64,000 nucleotides of DNA from Vanessa cardui (GCF_905220365.1 NC_061143.1:3658001-3722000); one strand, 5' to 3'. Shown: positions 34,255 through 45,304, counted from the first letter of the stretch. Program-made: numbers and translations. The notes: a model not told the origin generated them from the sequence alone.

Positions 34255-34455
34255 TTTCCATTAAAGTACGAGGTTTGTAAATCAGTATTTGGAATGGCGG
34301 CTATTCCAAGCGCTTCGGGTTACTGCGGTCCCAGATGACTGCCCGCGAAGCCTTTAGAAACGACGCTATCCCGCGCGGGTATTGTTTTCGTATATTGTTA
34401 TCGAAATCCGATATATGTGGGGGTTTTTTAGCGATAGCTTTATCGCTGAATAAGA
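34255..34455. other. GC-rich unique island
   Basis: A block without repeats with GAATGGCGGCTATTCC, CAGATGACTGCCCGCGAAGC and TATCCCGCGCGGGTATTG, then a small TAGCGATA/TATCGCTG stem. One + frame stays open for about 70 codons but matches nothing I know. It may be a regulatory element or an unannotated exon. Confidence 0.35.
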
Positions 34456-35021
34456 GGAATACGTACATGTGTTATGTTGTAAATATATATTTTTTTATTA
34501 ATGCATAGTTTGGTGCACGGTCAGTTGACGTGATGGTAAGTGGTCACCACTAACCCACACAATAATTAATTGTAATTGGGTATAAAAATCGAGATCTCAG
34601 ATTGCGGGAAGGCCTGTCTTCCCATAATCTGCTTAACACCAACTAAACGTCTGGTTGAGTCAGCTGAATGCTTGATGATATGGCTCTCCCTATAAACACC
34701 CCGTGAAATTTTAAGATAGTGTGGCTCTATTTTATTGCGCTAGAAGTAGTTCTACGACATCAAAAATTGTTTATTATCGATACATATAATAAACTGTAAT
34801 TAAGTTTAGTTTAAGGCTGTTAAAAACCAACGTACGGTAACATGCTGTTTTAATACGCGTTTATTGTAAGTTTTATGACAATAAGAGTCAATATCGCATA
34901 TCTTTCTGACATTCAACACTCGTTGTCGTTTATATGTCTAACTTGTAAGTCAGGATGTTCTTAAAATAGTGTCAAATGAAGGTTATGCTTCGTTTTGCGA
35001 AAAATATTGTGTTTTAAAGCA

Positions 35022-35120
35022 TCAATAGCCGAATGGTTTACGAGCCGCCTTGCCATCTAAAAGTCACTGGATCTATCCTGATCCCTTTGGCTATTGTCGT
35101 AGCCACTCCTTACATAAGTG
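35022..35120 (+). mobile_element. tRNA-like SINE fragment
   Basis: ATAGCCGAATGGTTTACGAG looks like a tRNA A-box region, followed by GGCTATTGTCGTAGCCACTC. Short and unlike families A and B. Confidence 0.4.
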
Positions 35121-35188
35121 ATAAGTTTACAGGGATTAAATATGAATATTAGTAATTCCTTAATTATTTGGGGTATTACTATCCCTTG

Positions 35189-35431
35189 GACAACCTCCGT
35201 GTTCGAGTGGTGTGTACACCGGTTTTCATGGGTACGCCACTCCAAGGTCCTGGGTTCGATTCCCGGCTCAGTCGATGTAAATTATCATTAGTTTTCTATG
35301 TTGTCTTGGGTCTGGGTGTTTGTGGTACCGTCATTACTTCTGATTTTCCATAACACAAGTGCTTTAGCTACTTACATTGGGATCAGAGTAATGTATGTGA
35401 TGTTGTCTCATATTTATTTATTTATTTATAT
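35189..35431 (+). mobile_element. Family A SINE just upstream of exon
   Basis: Full-length, with an intact B-box (GGTTCGATTCC) and a TTTATTTATTTA tail, ending about 64 bp before the acceptor at 35495. Confidence 0.92.
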
Positions 35432-35494
35432 CTAGTGTTTATTTGAAAAATGAACCGTATTATGTAGAAAATAAAACAATGATTATTATTTCAG

Positions 35495-35593
35495 ATTCGT
35501 GACTGGTTGTCAGTTGAAGTGGATATGCTGCGCGCGCAGCCTGTCGCCGTTGGCGACGTAGACGATATCATGCAACAACTGGACAAACAAAAG
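35495..35593 (+). CDS. Dys: Dystrophin homologue, spectrin-repeat helix A exon
   Basis: This exon of 99 nt (33 codons, phase 0 at both ends) lies between an ATTATTTCAG acceptor and an AAG|GTAAGC donor. It reads IRDWLSVEVDMLRAQP, then VGDVDDIMQQLDKQK. Helix A carries the hallmark spectrin-repeat Trp, followed by the VGD loop and the start of helix B. The pattern matches the dystrophin/utrophin rod repeat that in vertebrates reads roughly (I/L)QDWLxxEExML...VGDxxEI. Because the exon is symmetric, skipping it would delete 33 residues and keep the frame. It is flanked on both sides by family A SINEs in the same orientation, one ending about 64 bp upstream of the acceptor. The family assignment is strong; the position within the rod is inferred. 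Confidence 0.93.
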
Positions 35594-36216
35594 GTAAGCA
35601 ATTAGATACGTAATTGTAAATAAATATTAATTATCTCGCTGTTCAGCGCTACAGCCCTTAATCATAAGATTAACTAACTACGCAGGTTTGTATACAAAAC
35701 GCTTATTGATATTGATGGAGTAAGCGAAGTAAGAAATAATGACCATTCCTTACAACACCAATGCTTGATTGCTTGAATCTTGGTTACCAAGGTTGGTCGC
35801 CAATTGAATAAACAACTTAATTCCCAACGTTGGCTGCGCGTTCTGCTTGAATTTGCTTACTAAGCTTCCAAACCGTATTATAGAACTTTGTATTGTTGTT
35901 TGGTGTATATTTGATGGACAGCATGCACAAAGCCTTGCCACCAAGTATATTATAAAACAATAAGCTTAGGTAGCTGCCATATCTCCGTCTCAAATAATGA
36001 AACAGGACCAACTGTTTTACGTACTTTCCGAAATGCGCAAGTATGAACTCTACTTAAGTTGAGATTGCTACAAAAAACATAATTAATTTTACTAGCGCTT
36101 ATCCACGCTTATATAATTTAAATCCAGATGCTTGAGAACAAATAAAAAAAAAAACAATTTGTAATTCCAGTTTTGCAAATTTCCTTACGAATTTCCATTT
36201 CAAATTGAAAGGATTA

Positions 36217-36432
36217 TGACGACCTCTGTGTGTACACAGGTTGTCATCGGTACGCCAATCCGAGGTCCCGGGTTCGATTCCCGGAATCTATGTAAAAAAG
36301 GTTCTTTAGTTTTCTATGTTGTCTTGGGTCAGAATGTTGGTACCGCAGTTACTTCTGATTTTCCATTACAAAAGTGCTTTAGTCACTTACATTGGGATCA
36401 AAGTAAAGTATGTGATGTTGTCTAATATCTAT
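36217..36432 (+). mobile_element. Family A SINE downstream of exon
   Basis: ACGACCTCTGTGTGTACACA head with a deletion across the A-box, intact CCGGGTTCGATTCCCGG, and the family body to TATGTGATGTTGTCTAATAT. Confidence 0.88.
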
Positions 36433-37793
36433 TTATTTAAATAATTTGTTGATTTAGAAACACAAATGAAGTATCTCTATATCAATGGTGGTTTAAACCT
36501 AGGATCGCGTTACTCCACTCCGCTCGCTTTCCAATTTAATTATATCACTGACGTAAACAATACAAGCAATGTATGTATTACTTTACCCTCCAATTAAGTG
36601 TAAAGCTTGTTTGCCGTTGGGCTATTGATGTTTAATCTGACTATATTAAATTTAACGATAAATATGTTTGAAATACATATATATACAATATGCTAATATT
36701 ATGAAGCTGGAGAGTTTGTGGGTTGATGCTAATCAGGATTGGAAAATTATTTCATATTTAGATAGCCCATTTGACGAGTAAGGCTTTGGGCTATATAAAG
36801 CGATGCTAAAATGATTCAGAGAAATATTGGGTAGGTTATTACTACTTTTAAGACCTTCCGTTGCGTGCTCTGGGCTACAATTAATCTGTAAATTTACGAA
36901 AATTAAAATATATGACATAATTTGTAGTATCACAGAGCGAAGTTGGAATCTGCAACCTGTAAAATATAATTAACAAAATAGATATTATAGTAAATTAGTA
37001 TGAATTTCAATTGGAATGCAGCGTTTTCGTCCAATAATTATTCTTAAATTTGATATTATGTAGACGTTAAATATTTAAATAGACGATTATGTTCTTGTCC
37101 CTTTTAATATTTTGAGTTTCTAGCTAGAATCTACATTGTCAGCTTATATTAATACTAGTTACTACTTCGAACGGAAGAGGTTTGTTTAAAACAAAAACAA
37201 CTAATTACAAATTCAAATTAATATTCTTATTTCGTTAAGTGCTAATAATAAAAATAAATGATAGTTAAGAAAAAAAACAAGTGGTTCGGAAAAATAAAAT
37301 AAACAGAGCGTAAAGGAATTCGCGAAACAATTTGCAGGCTAACGGCCTATTTTGCTACTCAAAACACTAGCGCCCAAGTACATAACCAACATAACCTTTC
37401 TATAAGGCTATCTGTTTGTTGTTTTTTCGCCACGAACGGTGTTGTGTTGTAAATGCTAATGGTGTTTGTGTATCAGGTCAATAATAAAAATTCTCATTGT
37501 TGACTCACCCCGTTGCGATAGGATCTTACTTTCTGATAAAGAAATAATGATTCATAGTTATCAATTAAAGTAAAAAAAAATTATAATGTTAAAAAAACAT
37601 CGGACCTGCGTTTGATGTTAAATCTAACAATGCTTCCAACTAGCTATATAAACGCTTCGAAGGTCATCAGTTGTTTGTAAATACGTTACAAAGCGAATTT
37701 TTAAATATCTCTAGTATAACAATACTTTTTGATTCGTTTTTAATATTGTAACCGTTGTCATTGCTCATTTAAGTACGAATAACTCATCATTAA
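36433..37793. other. Unique intron
   Basis: No repeats recognised. Mostly AT-rich; a less AT-rich patch at about 37310-37400 shows no frame or motif. Confidence 0.5.
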
Positions 37794-38070
37794 TCAAATC
37801 AAAATAAACTTTTTTCAAGTGGGCTTTTACAAGCACTTTTGAATCGTCATTAAACAATTAAGCTACCACCGGTTTGGAGAGTAGATTCTACCGAGAAGAA
37901 CCGGCAAGAAAATTAGTAGTTACTTTTTTTCGACATTTAAAAAATACAATCATATTAGTTAAATACAATTATATATGTATGTAATGTATCCTGCCTGGAA
38001 GTTAGCAGGTATTAATTCCAAGCTTTTTTATCATCTACAAAATCTTGTATCGAATAATATGCCTTTTTTA
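37794..38070 (-). mobile_element. Family E LINE-tail-like repeat (reference copy)
   Basis: Read on the - strand it carries CCTGCTAACTTCCAGGCAGG, TTCTCGGTAGAATCTACTCT, GACGATTCAAAAGTGCTTGT and a TTTTGATTTGATT end. The microsatellite-like TTTTGATT end and frequent 5' truncation suggest the 3' tail of a non-LTR element or a SINE using it. Ten copies are in the window. Confidence 0.88.
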
Positions 38071-38202
38071 CCAATGTATTTTTTTATAAACGATTTCAAT
38101 TTACGAAACGGCAAAGTTAAAAATGCCTGCGGAATTTTATTATATAACATGTAATCATGCACAAGGTCGTTTATTATTGTTAAATCTACATAAATAATAA
38201 TA

Positions 38203-38250
38203 TACCATCAGGTGGCCCATATGCTCGTCCGCCAACCTATACCATAAAAA
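38203..38250 (+). mobile_element. Family C 3' fragment
   Basis: TACCATCAGGTGGCCCATAT, then GCTCGTCCGCCAACCTATAC and an A run. Confidence 0.75.
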
Positions 38251-39086
38251 AAAATCACTCTTCGATAACAGTATTGGATAATCTAAGGTATTACGGAGTC
38301 ATAAATAAACATAATATCATATTTGACTAATTAGTAGAAACACTAAGCATGGATCGATCTATCCAAGACCGCGTCGTGAATTCTAATGACATCTAAAAAA
38401 CAAGACGCCAACGCGACGCGTGAATCTGAATTATTAAGTATAACACAGAGCGGTGCGTTGAAAAGATTCTAAAATATTTCTTAGATAATGCGGAACGAAA
38501 GCAGAATCACAAATTAGTTATCTTTTGAAGAACGCACGCGGCATGAAACATTTTCTAAAACAAGTTTAGTTGGATAGAGAAGTTAATCTTAATCAATGGT
38601 GAGGCTGAAACTAGAATCATATAAACACAGACGGTCGGACAATACATATATCTGTAAGAAATAAAAAAACCATCTATTTTGTTACAGGAAATTATCATTT
38701 TCCTGACAGTTGTAATCTTATAACATATTATATGTATATCGTCTATGATAAATAAAACTAATTAAGTTATTTTACCGATTGTAGCTTCGTGAGTATAGCC
38801 TTTTACAATGGAAGCTGGAAAAAGATAAACAATCTTTTGATTTACGTATTTAATGCGTTCTGTTAATAACTCAGCTATATTGTGCATGAGCACTAATGGT
38901 TGGCAAAGAGAAATAAAAAAATACATAGATTGTAATAAGATAAAATTATAAAAAAAAATAGTGATCTTTCTAATAGCTTTGGTAAACCAATTGTATTTGA
39001 GCCATCTATGGACATAGGCTTGCTCTCTAGCAAATTTTTTGACGTGTCACAATATACGAAATTCGATTACGAATATACGCAATTGA
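38251..39086. other. Unique intron
   Basis: Contains several CGCG-type dinucleotides around 38370-38560 but no frame, splice pair or repeat I can name. Confidence 0.45.
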
Positions 39087-39391
39087 GGAGTCGAGATGGC
39101 CCAGTGGTTGGAACGCGTGCATCTTAACCGATGATTGCGGGTTCAAACCCAGGCAAGCACCGCTGATTCATGTGCTTAATTTGTCTTTATAATTCATCTC
39201 GTGCTCAGCAGTGAAGGAAAACATCGTGAGGAAACCTGCATGTGACAAATTTCATAGAAATTCTGCCACTGTGTATTCCACCAACCCGCATTGGAACAGC
39301 GTGGTGGAATATTATCCAAAACTTCTTCTCAAAGGGAGAGGAGGCCTTTAGCCCAGCAGTGGGAATTTACAGGCTGTTGTTGTTGTTGTTG
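39087..39391 (+). mobile_element. Family B tRNA-derived SINE (reference copy)
   Basis: tRNA-like head with A-box TGGCCCAGTGGTTGGAACG and B-box GGGTTCAAACCC. The body has GTGCTTAATTTGTCTTTATA, AAAACATCGTGAGGAAACC, CCAACCCGCATTGGAACAGC and a tail of CAGCAGTGGGAATTTACAGG plus a GTT run. Thirteen copies or fragments are seen, on both strands. Confidence 0.93.
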
Positions 39392-40002
39392 TACACGCAA
39401 TTAATAACTTTCTCATTTATTTATAAAATATCCTAAATTGCCTATTTGACGTAAACGATGGGGTATTGACCAATCCAGGGAACTGGATCGCTTGATACAA
39501 AATCTATTATAAAAACAAAAAAAAATTGTGATTATCTAGGCCGTAACTAATTTAGCTGACGCAGCCGATGGTAAGAGAGAGCTCACCATATAGTACTTGA
39601 ATAAACGCAATCTCTCGTTTTTCCTCCATAATCCAAAATCAATGGCATTTGCAAACGTAAGCTCAAACCTATTTTACGTAAAATACAATATCTCGAAAAC
39701 CAATTAAATAAAAATAAACTCTAATACAATAGATCAAAGTTCATTTTTCACCAACAATTTTCGATATCAATAAATCTTAGTGCATCCAACTTACGCATTG
39801 CATGAAGCCGTCATAAATCTTGATATTGAAAATAGAACTTTAATGTTAACATAATAAGTATTCATTTGGTGTCGCTGATCGGAAATAAGCTGTCAAAGCG
39901 AGGGCCAATTTGAAGAAGGGTTGTGGGAAGAGCAGACATAAGTCAAATCAAGCACTTTGGTTGATTGTCTGCAAATAAATTAAAAAAAAATAGTGATATT
40001 TA

Positions 40003-40090
40003 CAACCTCCTTGGTCTAGCGGCTAAATTAACAGATCGAGGTTCTGAGTTCAAACCTCGACTAGCCTGTTATTCTCAATAGCAACAATAC
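40003..40090 (+). mobile_element. tRNA-like SINE head
   Basis: A-box TTGGTCTAGCGGCTAAATT and B-box GAGTTCAAACCTCG at tRNA-like spacing, in a third, distinct family. No full acceptor stem was confirmed, so it is not called a tRNA gene. Confidence 0.5.
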
Positions 40091-40287
40091 GTTATATTGA
40101 ATATTTTTTACAACAATTGAGGCAATATCCAGCTTTAACTATGTCAATATCACCACTGAACCTAATTTGATGAAATTTAATATTTTAATAGGACCCAAAG
40201 GAAGGACGTAGATTAAAGACTATAAATGTGTAATTACTAATATCTTAAAATTAAAATAAATAATGCAATTCAACACAACCACAGCAC

Positions 40288-40384
40288 ACAGTGGTGGAAT
40301 ATTTTCCAAACCCTCTCCTTAATGGAAGAGGAGGCCTTATCCCAGCAGTGGGAAATTTACAGGCTATTACTTTACTTACTTTTA
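40288..40384 (+). mobile_element. Family B 3' fragment
   Basis: AGTGGTGGAATATTTTCCAA to GGGAAATTTACAGGCTATTA, 5'-truncated. Confidence 0.85.
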
Positions 40385-41764
40385 ATGCAATTCAAGTATA
40401 TATAATTCAATTATATAAATATGTGCATATAAATTAATTCCATGTTCATGGACAAAGTACCCGTGTCCTTACCTAATTGAAAGAATATGTTGTTGATTGC
40501 TTATCACTTAACTTAGTTACATCATTGTGATGTATGTATGTATGTACGTACTCGTTCGTGTACGTGTAAGGGTGGAATTAATATTATTCAACGCACGTAA
40601 ACTGCATCTCCCTTAGCGCGGGGTTTTCTCCATCGATCACATATGATGTATGTACTAATTCTATAAGTCGAAAATATATTCAATATGTTTAAGTTAGTAA
40701 GACATTTGGAGTATTAAATTCAATATAGAAGTATTACACTTTCTTATTGGTGGTCAATTGATACAGTACCACCGGTTCGGAAAAGAATATTTTCTTTTCC
40801 GAACCGGTGATGCTGTTTCTCTGACCTGTGAAGAACCGGCGAAAAAATCTCAGTGGGTTTTTTTTTCTTTTTTTTTGATTATTAGTACTGGTACAATAAT
40901 AATATTGTTTAAATTTTCTATCTAGTTAAATAAAGAACTGTATGTAAAATTACATCATATAAAAGTTATAAGATAATTTTGAATTGACAATCGAAAAATT
41001 AGAAATATATTCTAATATTATAAATGCGGTAGTCCGTTTTGTCCTTGTATCCATGTAGCTTTACACTACTGAATCAATATTGCTAAAATTTGACATAAGG
41101 TAAATCTTCTCCGAGAAAGAATACAGGAACCGTAAAACGCGAGGACAAACAGTGTTTACATTTCCAAAATGGTTTTCTAGTTAATTATCATTTTTTACGA
41201 AGTCTCAGTAACACTTATCATTATATAAATCGACTTATTGTTCTATATTTTCACTTGTCAATTGCATAAAACGACCCTAACAATATACGAACGTATTTTC
41301 ATTCATAAACAACGTATTATGTTATCACCCCTATTCCAATTGCATTTGTTAAACACATGATTATAATCCTTATTTTTGTAACATTAAAGTTCGATTTAGA
41401 ATAACTGTTCTTAACACTTATGACTTAATCTACAAGTCAAATGCACTATCGCTTTAAAATATTGCAACCAATATTTCTTATTTTATTGTTATTTTACAAA
41501 GTAATTTTAGCCTTATGGTTATTGAAACAAGATATATTATTCAGTGAAATACATATGGACATAAATCATTTACGCTTTATATTGTTAAACGATGTATGAT
41601 TATTTTTGGAACATATTGTTTATATGAGTTACCGGTAATTATTTTCTCTCTTAGGTCATAATAGAGATAAATTCTACCATATTTTTGAATTTATTGAAAT
41701 ACTCGAAAGGTAAATAACATTAAGGAGTATTTTAGATATACCTGTTCTATTGTTACTACTAAAC
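40385..41764. other. Unique intron with one hairpin
   Basis: AT-rich. Contains a (GTAT) run at about 40530-40550 and the 17-bp-arm hairpin at 40770-40809. No gene seen. Confidence 0.5.
40770..40809. repeat. Perfect hairpin of a repeat motif
   Basis: CACCGGTTCGGAAAAGA (40770-40786) and its exact complement (40793-40809) flank a 6-base loop. The arm is the CACCGGTTCGGAAA motif of the LINE-tail families, so two inverted tails appear fused head to head. Confidence 0.85.
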
Positions 41765-41904
41765 CCAAGATGGCCTAGTGATTAGACCGCCTGTATGCGC
41801 GTGTCCGCGTGTACCAATGATTATGGGTTCAATTAGGTTTGATTTCATCGCATGCTTGGTGGTGAAGGAAAAAATCGTGAGGAAACGTGTATATGTCTAA
41901 TGAC
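41765..41904 (+). mobile_element. Family B 5' half, truncated
   Basis: AAGATGGCCTAGTGATTAGA head, GTGGTGAAGGAAAAAATCGT body, cut at GTCTAATGAC where a family E copy starts. The 3' half does not reappear beyond E. Confidence 0.75.
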
Positions 41905-42120
41905 AAAATCAAAATAAGCTTTATTCAAGTAGGCTTTTACAAGCACTTTTGAATCGTCATTTAACAATTAAGTGAAGCTACCACCGGTTCGGAAACTCAG
42001 TACTTTTTCAACATTTACAAAATACAGTCATATTAGTTAGATACAATTATATATGTATGTAATGTATCCTTTTTTATCATCTACGAGATCTTGTATCGAA
42101 TAATATGCCTTTTTGACGAT
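41905..42120 (-). mobile_element. Family E repeat
   Basis: AAAATCAAAATAAGCTTTAT start to GATCTTGTATCGAATAATAT, with an internal deletion that removes the CCTGGAAGT block. Confidence 0.85.
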
Positions 42121-42183
42121 AACGACACATTAAAAAAAGAGAAGACATTTTTTTAGATAGGTCAAGTTATTATTATTGTAATA

Positions 42184-42470
42184 TTGGTATGGCTTTGTGT
42201 GAGTGTATCTGGGTAGGTACTATGCATTCATCATATACTCTACCCCCTAACAGCAGTACTTAATATTGCTGTATTCCGGTTTGAAGGGTGAGTGGCTCAG
42301 CGTAATTGCAGGCACAAGGGACATAACACCTAAGCTCCCAAATTTGTTAGTTAATTCGTGTAATATACGGAATGGTTTATAGTTCTTACAGCTCCAGTGT
42401 ATATGGGCAGTGGTGACCACTTTGTACAATCAGGTGGCCCATTTCCCATCGGCCTACCTATTACATAAAA
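42184..42470 (+). mobile_element. Family C repeat (reference copy)
   Basis: Order of blocks: GGTATGGCTTTGTGTGAGTG, CTAACAGCAGTACTTAATAT, TTCCGGTTTGAAGGGTGAGT, GCAGGCACAAGGGACATAAC, TATACGGAATGGTTTATAGT, AATCAGGTGGCCCATTTCCC and an A run. I see no clear polymerase III boxes. Length is about 280 bp, with 24 copies in the window. The class is unknown; a SINE or a nonautonomous DNA element is possible. Confidence 0.88.
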
Positions 42471-42784
42471 AACAGATATTTTTTTTCTATACCTCTATGA
42501 AAGTAACTTAAATAATGGCAATAAAATTCGATATTGGTTTTATATTTTTTTTACAGAAAGTCATCCTAGTAATAAATTAGTGAACGATTAATTTTCTAAA
42601 ATCATTTAAAAATCATCTCCGCGTAATAAATATGTATATCTACGTTTTGTTTTTATAATTTAATTATTACAGAAAAGGAAACTACAATAAAAGTACGTTA
42701 TATCAGTCCTGTTCTCATGAGCGGTCGTGATTAAGTGTGTATTTTAGCTGAAGACTTTGCTTTTATACGACTACTAAAATTGTA

Positions 42785-42800
42785 GAGCGCATGCGCTAAA
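42785..42800. promoter_or_regulatory. Palindromic GCGCATGCGC (NRF1/Ewg-type site)
   Basis: Perfect 10-bp match to the core recognised by NRF1-family factors, in a unique stretch between repeats. No start-site motif is nearby, so function is unproven. Confidence 0.25.
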
Positions 42801-42959
42801 TCTAGTGATGGGAAAATTCGATGTTTTAAAGAACTAACTCCGGCGTTCGGAAGTACTTGCGTTATTTTCTTGTAGCTTTTGGAAATGTAATGTATGTTTT
42901 AACAAAGTTATATAACTAATGGGATATGATACTGAGTGTTTATCTTTATGATGTGTTTT

Positions 42960-43250
42960 CTTAGTGGTAGGGCTTTGTGCAAGCCCGCCTGTGTAGGTAC
43001 CACCAACTCATCAGATATTCTACCGCTAAACAACAGTACGGAGTATTGTTGTGTTTCGGTTTGAAGGGTGAGTGAGCCATTGTAACTACAGGCGCAAGGG
43101 ACATAACAACTTAGTTCCCAAGATTGGTGGCGCATTGACGATGTAAGGAATAGTTAATATTTCTTACAGCGTCATTGTCTATGGGTGGTGATGACCACTT
43201 ACCATAAGGTGGCCCATATGCTCGCCCGCCAACCTGTTACATAAAAAAAA
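42960..43250 (+). mobile_element. Family C repeat, full length
   Basis: TAGTGGTAGGGCTTTGTGCA to TATGCTCGCCCGCCAACCTG. The 75-residue frame on the opposite strand is repeat-derived. Confidence 0.9.
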
Positions 43251-43297
43251 AATTGTATATTTATGTTTCTATGGTTATCCTTATAATACAACCGACC

Positions 43298-43336
43298 TTT
43301 AAAATCTGAAGATATACATTATCTTCAGATTTTAAA
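43298..43336. repeat. Perfect 17-bp-arm hairpin
   Basis: TTTAAAATCTGAAGATA (43298-43314), loop TACAT, and the exact complement (43320-43336). It lies 50 bp beyond a family C end. It may be a transposon-end foldback or a transcription-coupled structure. No U-run terminator context. Confidence 0.8.
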
Positions 43337-43544
43337 TTAAATGTAGGTTTTTGGAATTTCGAAATATATGGTGGATCTTGTATAATTGCCGTAGTGTAAA
43401 AGAAATGATTTTTTTAAACAATCAAAACACAGTCGTCTCTAAAAACTATGTTTATATAAAATTAATTAGCGAAGAATAAGAGGCGTCTCGTATAAATTAC
43501 GAACTAAACTTTTTATGACTGAAAGAACCACATTTTTAACCGAC

Positions 43545-43600
43545 TTCAAAAAAAGGAGGAGGTTCTCAATTCGTCGGGGCCTTTTTTTTTTTTTATTTAT
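43545..43600 (+). mobile_element. Short retroelement-end relic
   Basis: TTTAACCGACTTCAAAAAAA followed by GGAGGAGGTTCTCAATTCG and a T run. This is a motif widespread in lepidopteran repeats. Confidence 0.45.
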
Positions 43601-43798
43601 TACTTTATTAATAAACATAACGTATTATCTCGAACAAAACAGTATCATGCACATGTTCATACAATTGTGATTATTTTAATTATCCCTTATTTATATAATG
43701 AAATTATAATTATGTATTTATTTCATATATTTAATTGTTTTACTGTAAGAACAGTATTCTAGAACTTCAAGTAAAATTCCTAAAAAAAGAGATAATAT

Positions 43799-43923
43799 TA
43801 TCGATATCGACAAGCTATCGATGAAACATCTCAGCTTCACTATCATCCCCACTATAACTCGCGCATGCGTGTTGCTATAACAGCCAATAGTGTAAACCTT
43901 GGCGGGGATGGTTGCTAAGCAAC
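43799..43923 (+). promoter_or_regulatory. Candidate TATA-less promoter cluster
   Basis: Within 125 bp of non-repeat DNA: a perfect DRE (TATCGATA, 43799-43806), a second CTATCGATG near 43815, an NRF1/Ewg-like CGCGCATGCGTG (43860-43871), a GCCAAT box near 43883, and a palindromic RFX X-box GTTGCTAAGCAAC (43911-43923). This combination is characteristic of housekeeping or ciliary promoters. Any one motif could be chance, but the grouping is unusual for this intron. It could drive a nested gene or a dystrophin isoform. No start site can be assigned. Confidence 0.4.
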
Positions 43924-44090
43924 CGCCGGTTAGTTACGCTGTTCCTACACCTAAATTTGATCGTAAAATCGTAGCAATGTGGCCACGGTCACCGGGCCGG
44001 GCAGTTGTATGTTATGTAGATTTGTTAGCGAAATTAAATAACCTTGATACTTGTCTAGGATCTCTTATCATTAATTTTGTACCATACTAA
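43908..44090 (+). CDS. Small open frame downstream of promoter cluster
   Basis: ATG at 43908 opens 60 codons, beginning MVAKQPPVSYAVPTPKFD and ending INFVPY. The first half is GC-rich (CACCGGGCCGGGCAG) and has codon-like composition; the second half is AT-rich. The frame overlaps the X-box, so the real start, if any, may differ. No domain is recognised, there is no signal peptide, and no convincing donor was chosen. It may be the first exon of a nested gene, or chance. Confidence 0.2.
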   Translation: MVAKQPPVSYAVPTPKFDRKIVAMWPRSPGRAVVCYVDLLAKLNNLDTCLGSLIINFVPY

Positions 44091-44321
44091 CATTTATTCA
44101 AATTGCGAATTTATTATTTTAAGACTTTGTATGATCAAGCAAAACAAGGCTACCTGAAAGGCGATTTCTTAGTCAATACTAAAATTTCTTTGAAAAGAAA
44201 ACACTTTTATTTGCCGCACCCGTGGCTCGATTTTAAGTCGTACAAATTAGCTATTAAAGTCTAAATTATTTTAACGATTAAAATTTCAACATAGATATTT
44301 GTACTGTGAGAAGTATTTACT

Positions 44322-44477
44322 TCGTGGTAGGGCTTTATGCAAGCTGCAGGCCCGTCTGGGTAACAAAACTTAGTACTGTTGTTTCTCGGTTTCAATGTAG
44401 GCGGCAGGCACAATAGTCATAACATCTTAATTCCCAAGGTCGGTGGCGTATTGGCGATGTAGATCACTCACCATCAA
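44322..44477 (+). mobile_element. Family C repeat, internally deleted
   Basis: CGTGGTAGGGCTTTATGCAA start, duplicated GCAGGC near the start, then CATCTTAATTCCCAAGGTCG. Confidence 0.75.
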
Positions 44478-44514
44478 TCCTGTGTAAAGTTAGAGTGGCT
44501 AATTGACCATTTTT

Positions 44515-44731
44515 GACGACCTTCGTTGTCGAGTGGTGTGTGTGACTTTTCATGGGTACGCCACTCTGAGGTCCCGGGTTCGATTCCCGGCCGAGTCAAT
44601 GTAGATTATCATTAGTTTTCTATCTTGTCTTGGGTCTGGGTGTTTGTGGTACCGTCGTTACTTCTAATTTTCCATAACACAAGTTCTTTAGCTTACATTG
44701 GGATCAGAGTAATGTATGTGATGTTGTTTCA
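44515..44731 (+). mobile_element. Family A tRNA-derived SINE
   Basis: GACGACCTTCGTTGTCGAGT head, intact CGGGTTCGATTCCCGG, TGTATGTGATGTTGTTTCAC end. Confidence 0.92.
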
Positions 44732-45304
44732 CCATTTAAATCTGAACAATCTGAACAAAATAAATATAAGTATTTCTAATATTCAGTAAAACTTGCATTT
44801 AGTAAATGGTCAATATTAATATTATATTTCGATTTTAAATCGATCTTAGACGAGTACCTACGAATATATCGATTTTCGTCCCGATATCGGAATTGATCCG
44901 TCGCACTACGGATATCCGTCAAACGTCAATCCTTTTTCCATCAAATGTAACTTCGAAGTCTCCTGGTAACAAGAAAATATTTTGGATTTTTTTTGTTAAT
45001 AAAATTGTTTTTTTATTTAATTATAAAAAAACTAAAACATTTTTTATACAATGAAAAGAATTGATTATGTATTTATTACACGCATGCGATGATATTATAA
45101 TAAAAAAAATTTTTTTTCGTCATCCAAATATATCTTTTAACACATTGTGTCAACCCTTCAACTGATTACTGAAACACTTTCAACTGGATATAATTCTCAA
45201 TTTTACGTCTATAGTTTTATCAATAGATTACTTGTTAAATCGAAAACGAAAGTACATTTATTTATATAGGTACTCCAGTAAAGAAAAACATTAAATAACA
45301 GTAT

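Larger units (their letters stand above)
23128..35494 (+). other. Dys: Dystrophin intron of 12,367 bp
   Basis: Complete GT-AG intron joining phase 0 to phase 0. A family A SINE begins about 31 bp after the donor and another ends about 64 bp before the acceptor, in the same orientation. Between them lie a TA-flanked MITE, a LINE ORF remnant, a 1.74-kb tandem duplication and a GC-rich unique island. Stretches such as 33753-34250 show nothing recognisable. Confidence 0.88.

Noticed and set aside
43298..43336. Intrinsic transcription terminator
   Set aside because: The stem is AT-rich, not followed by a U run, and the organism is eukaryotic.
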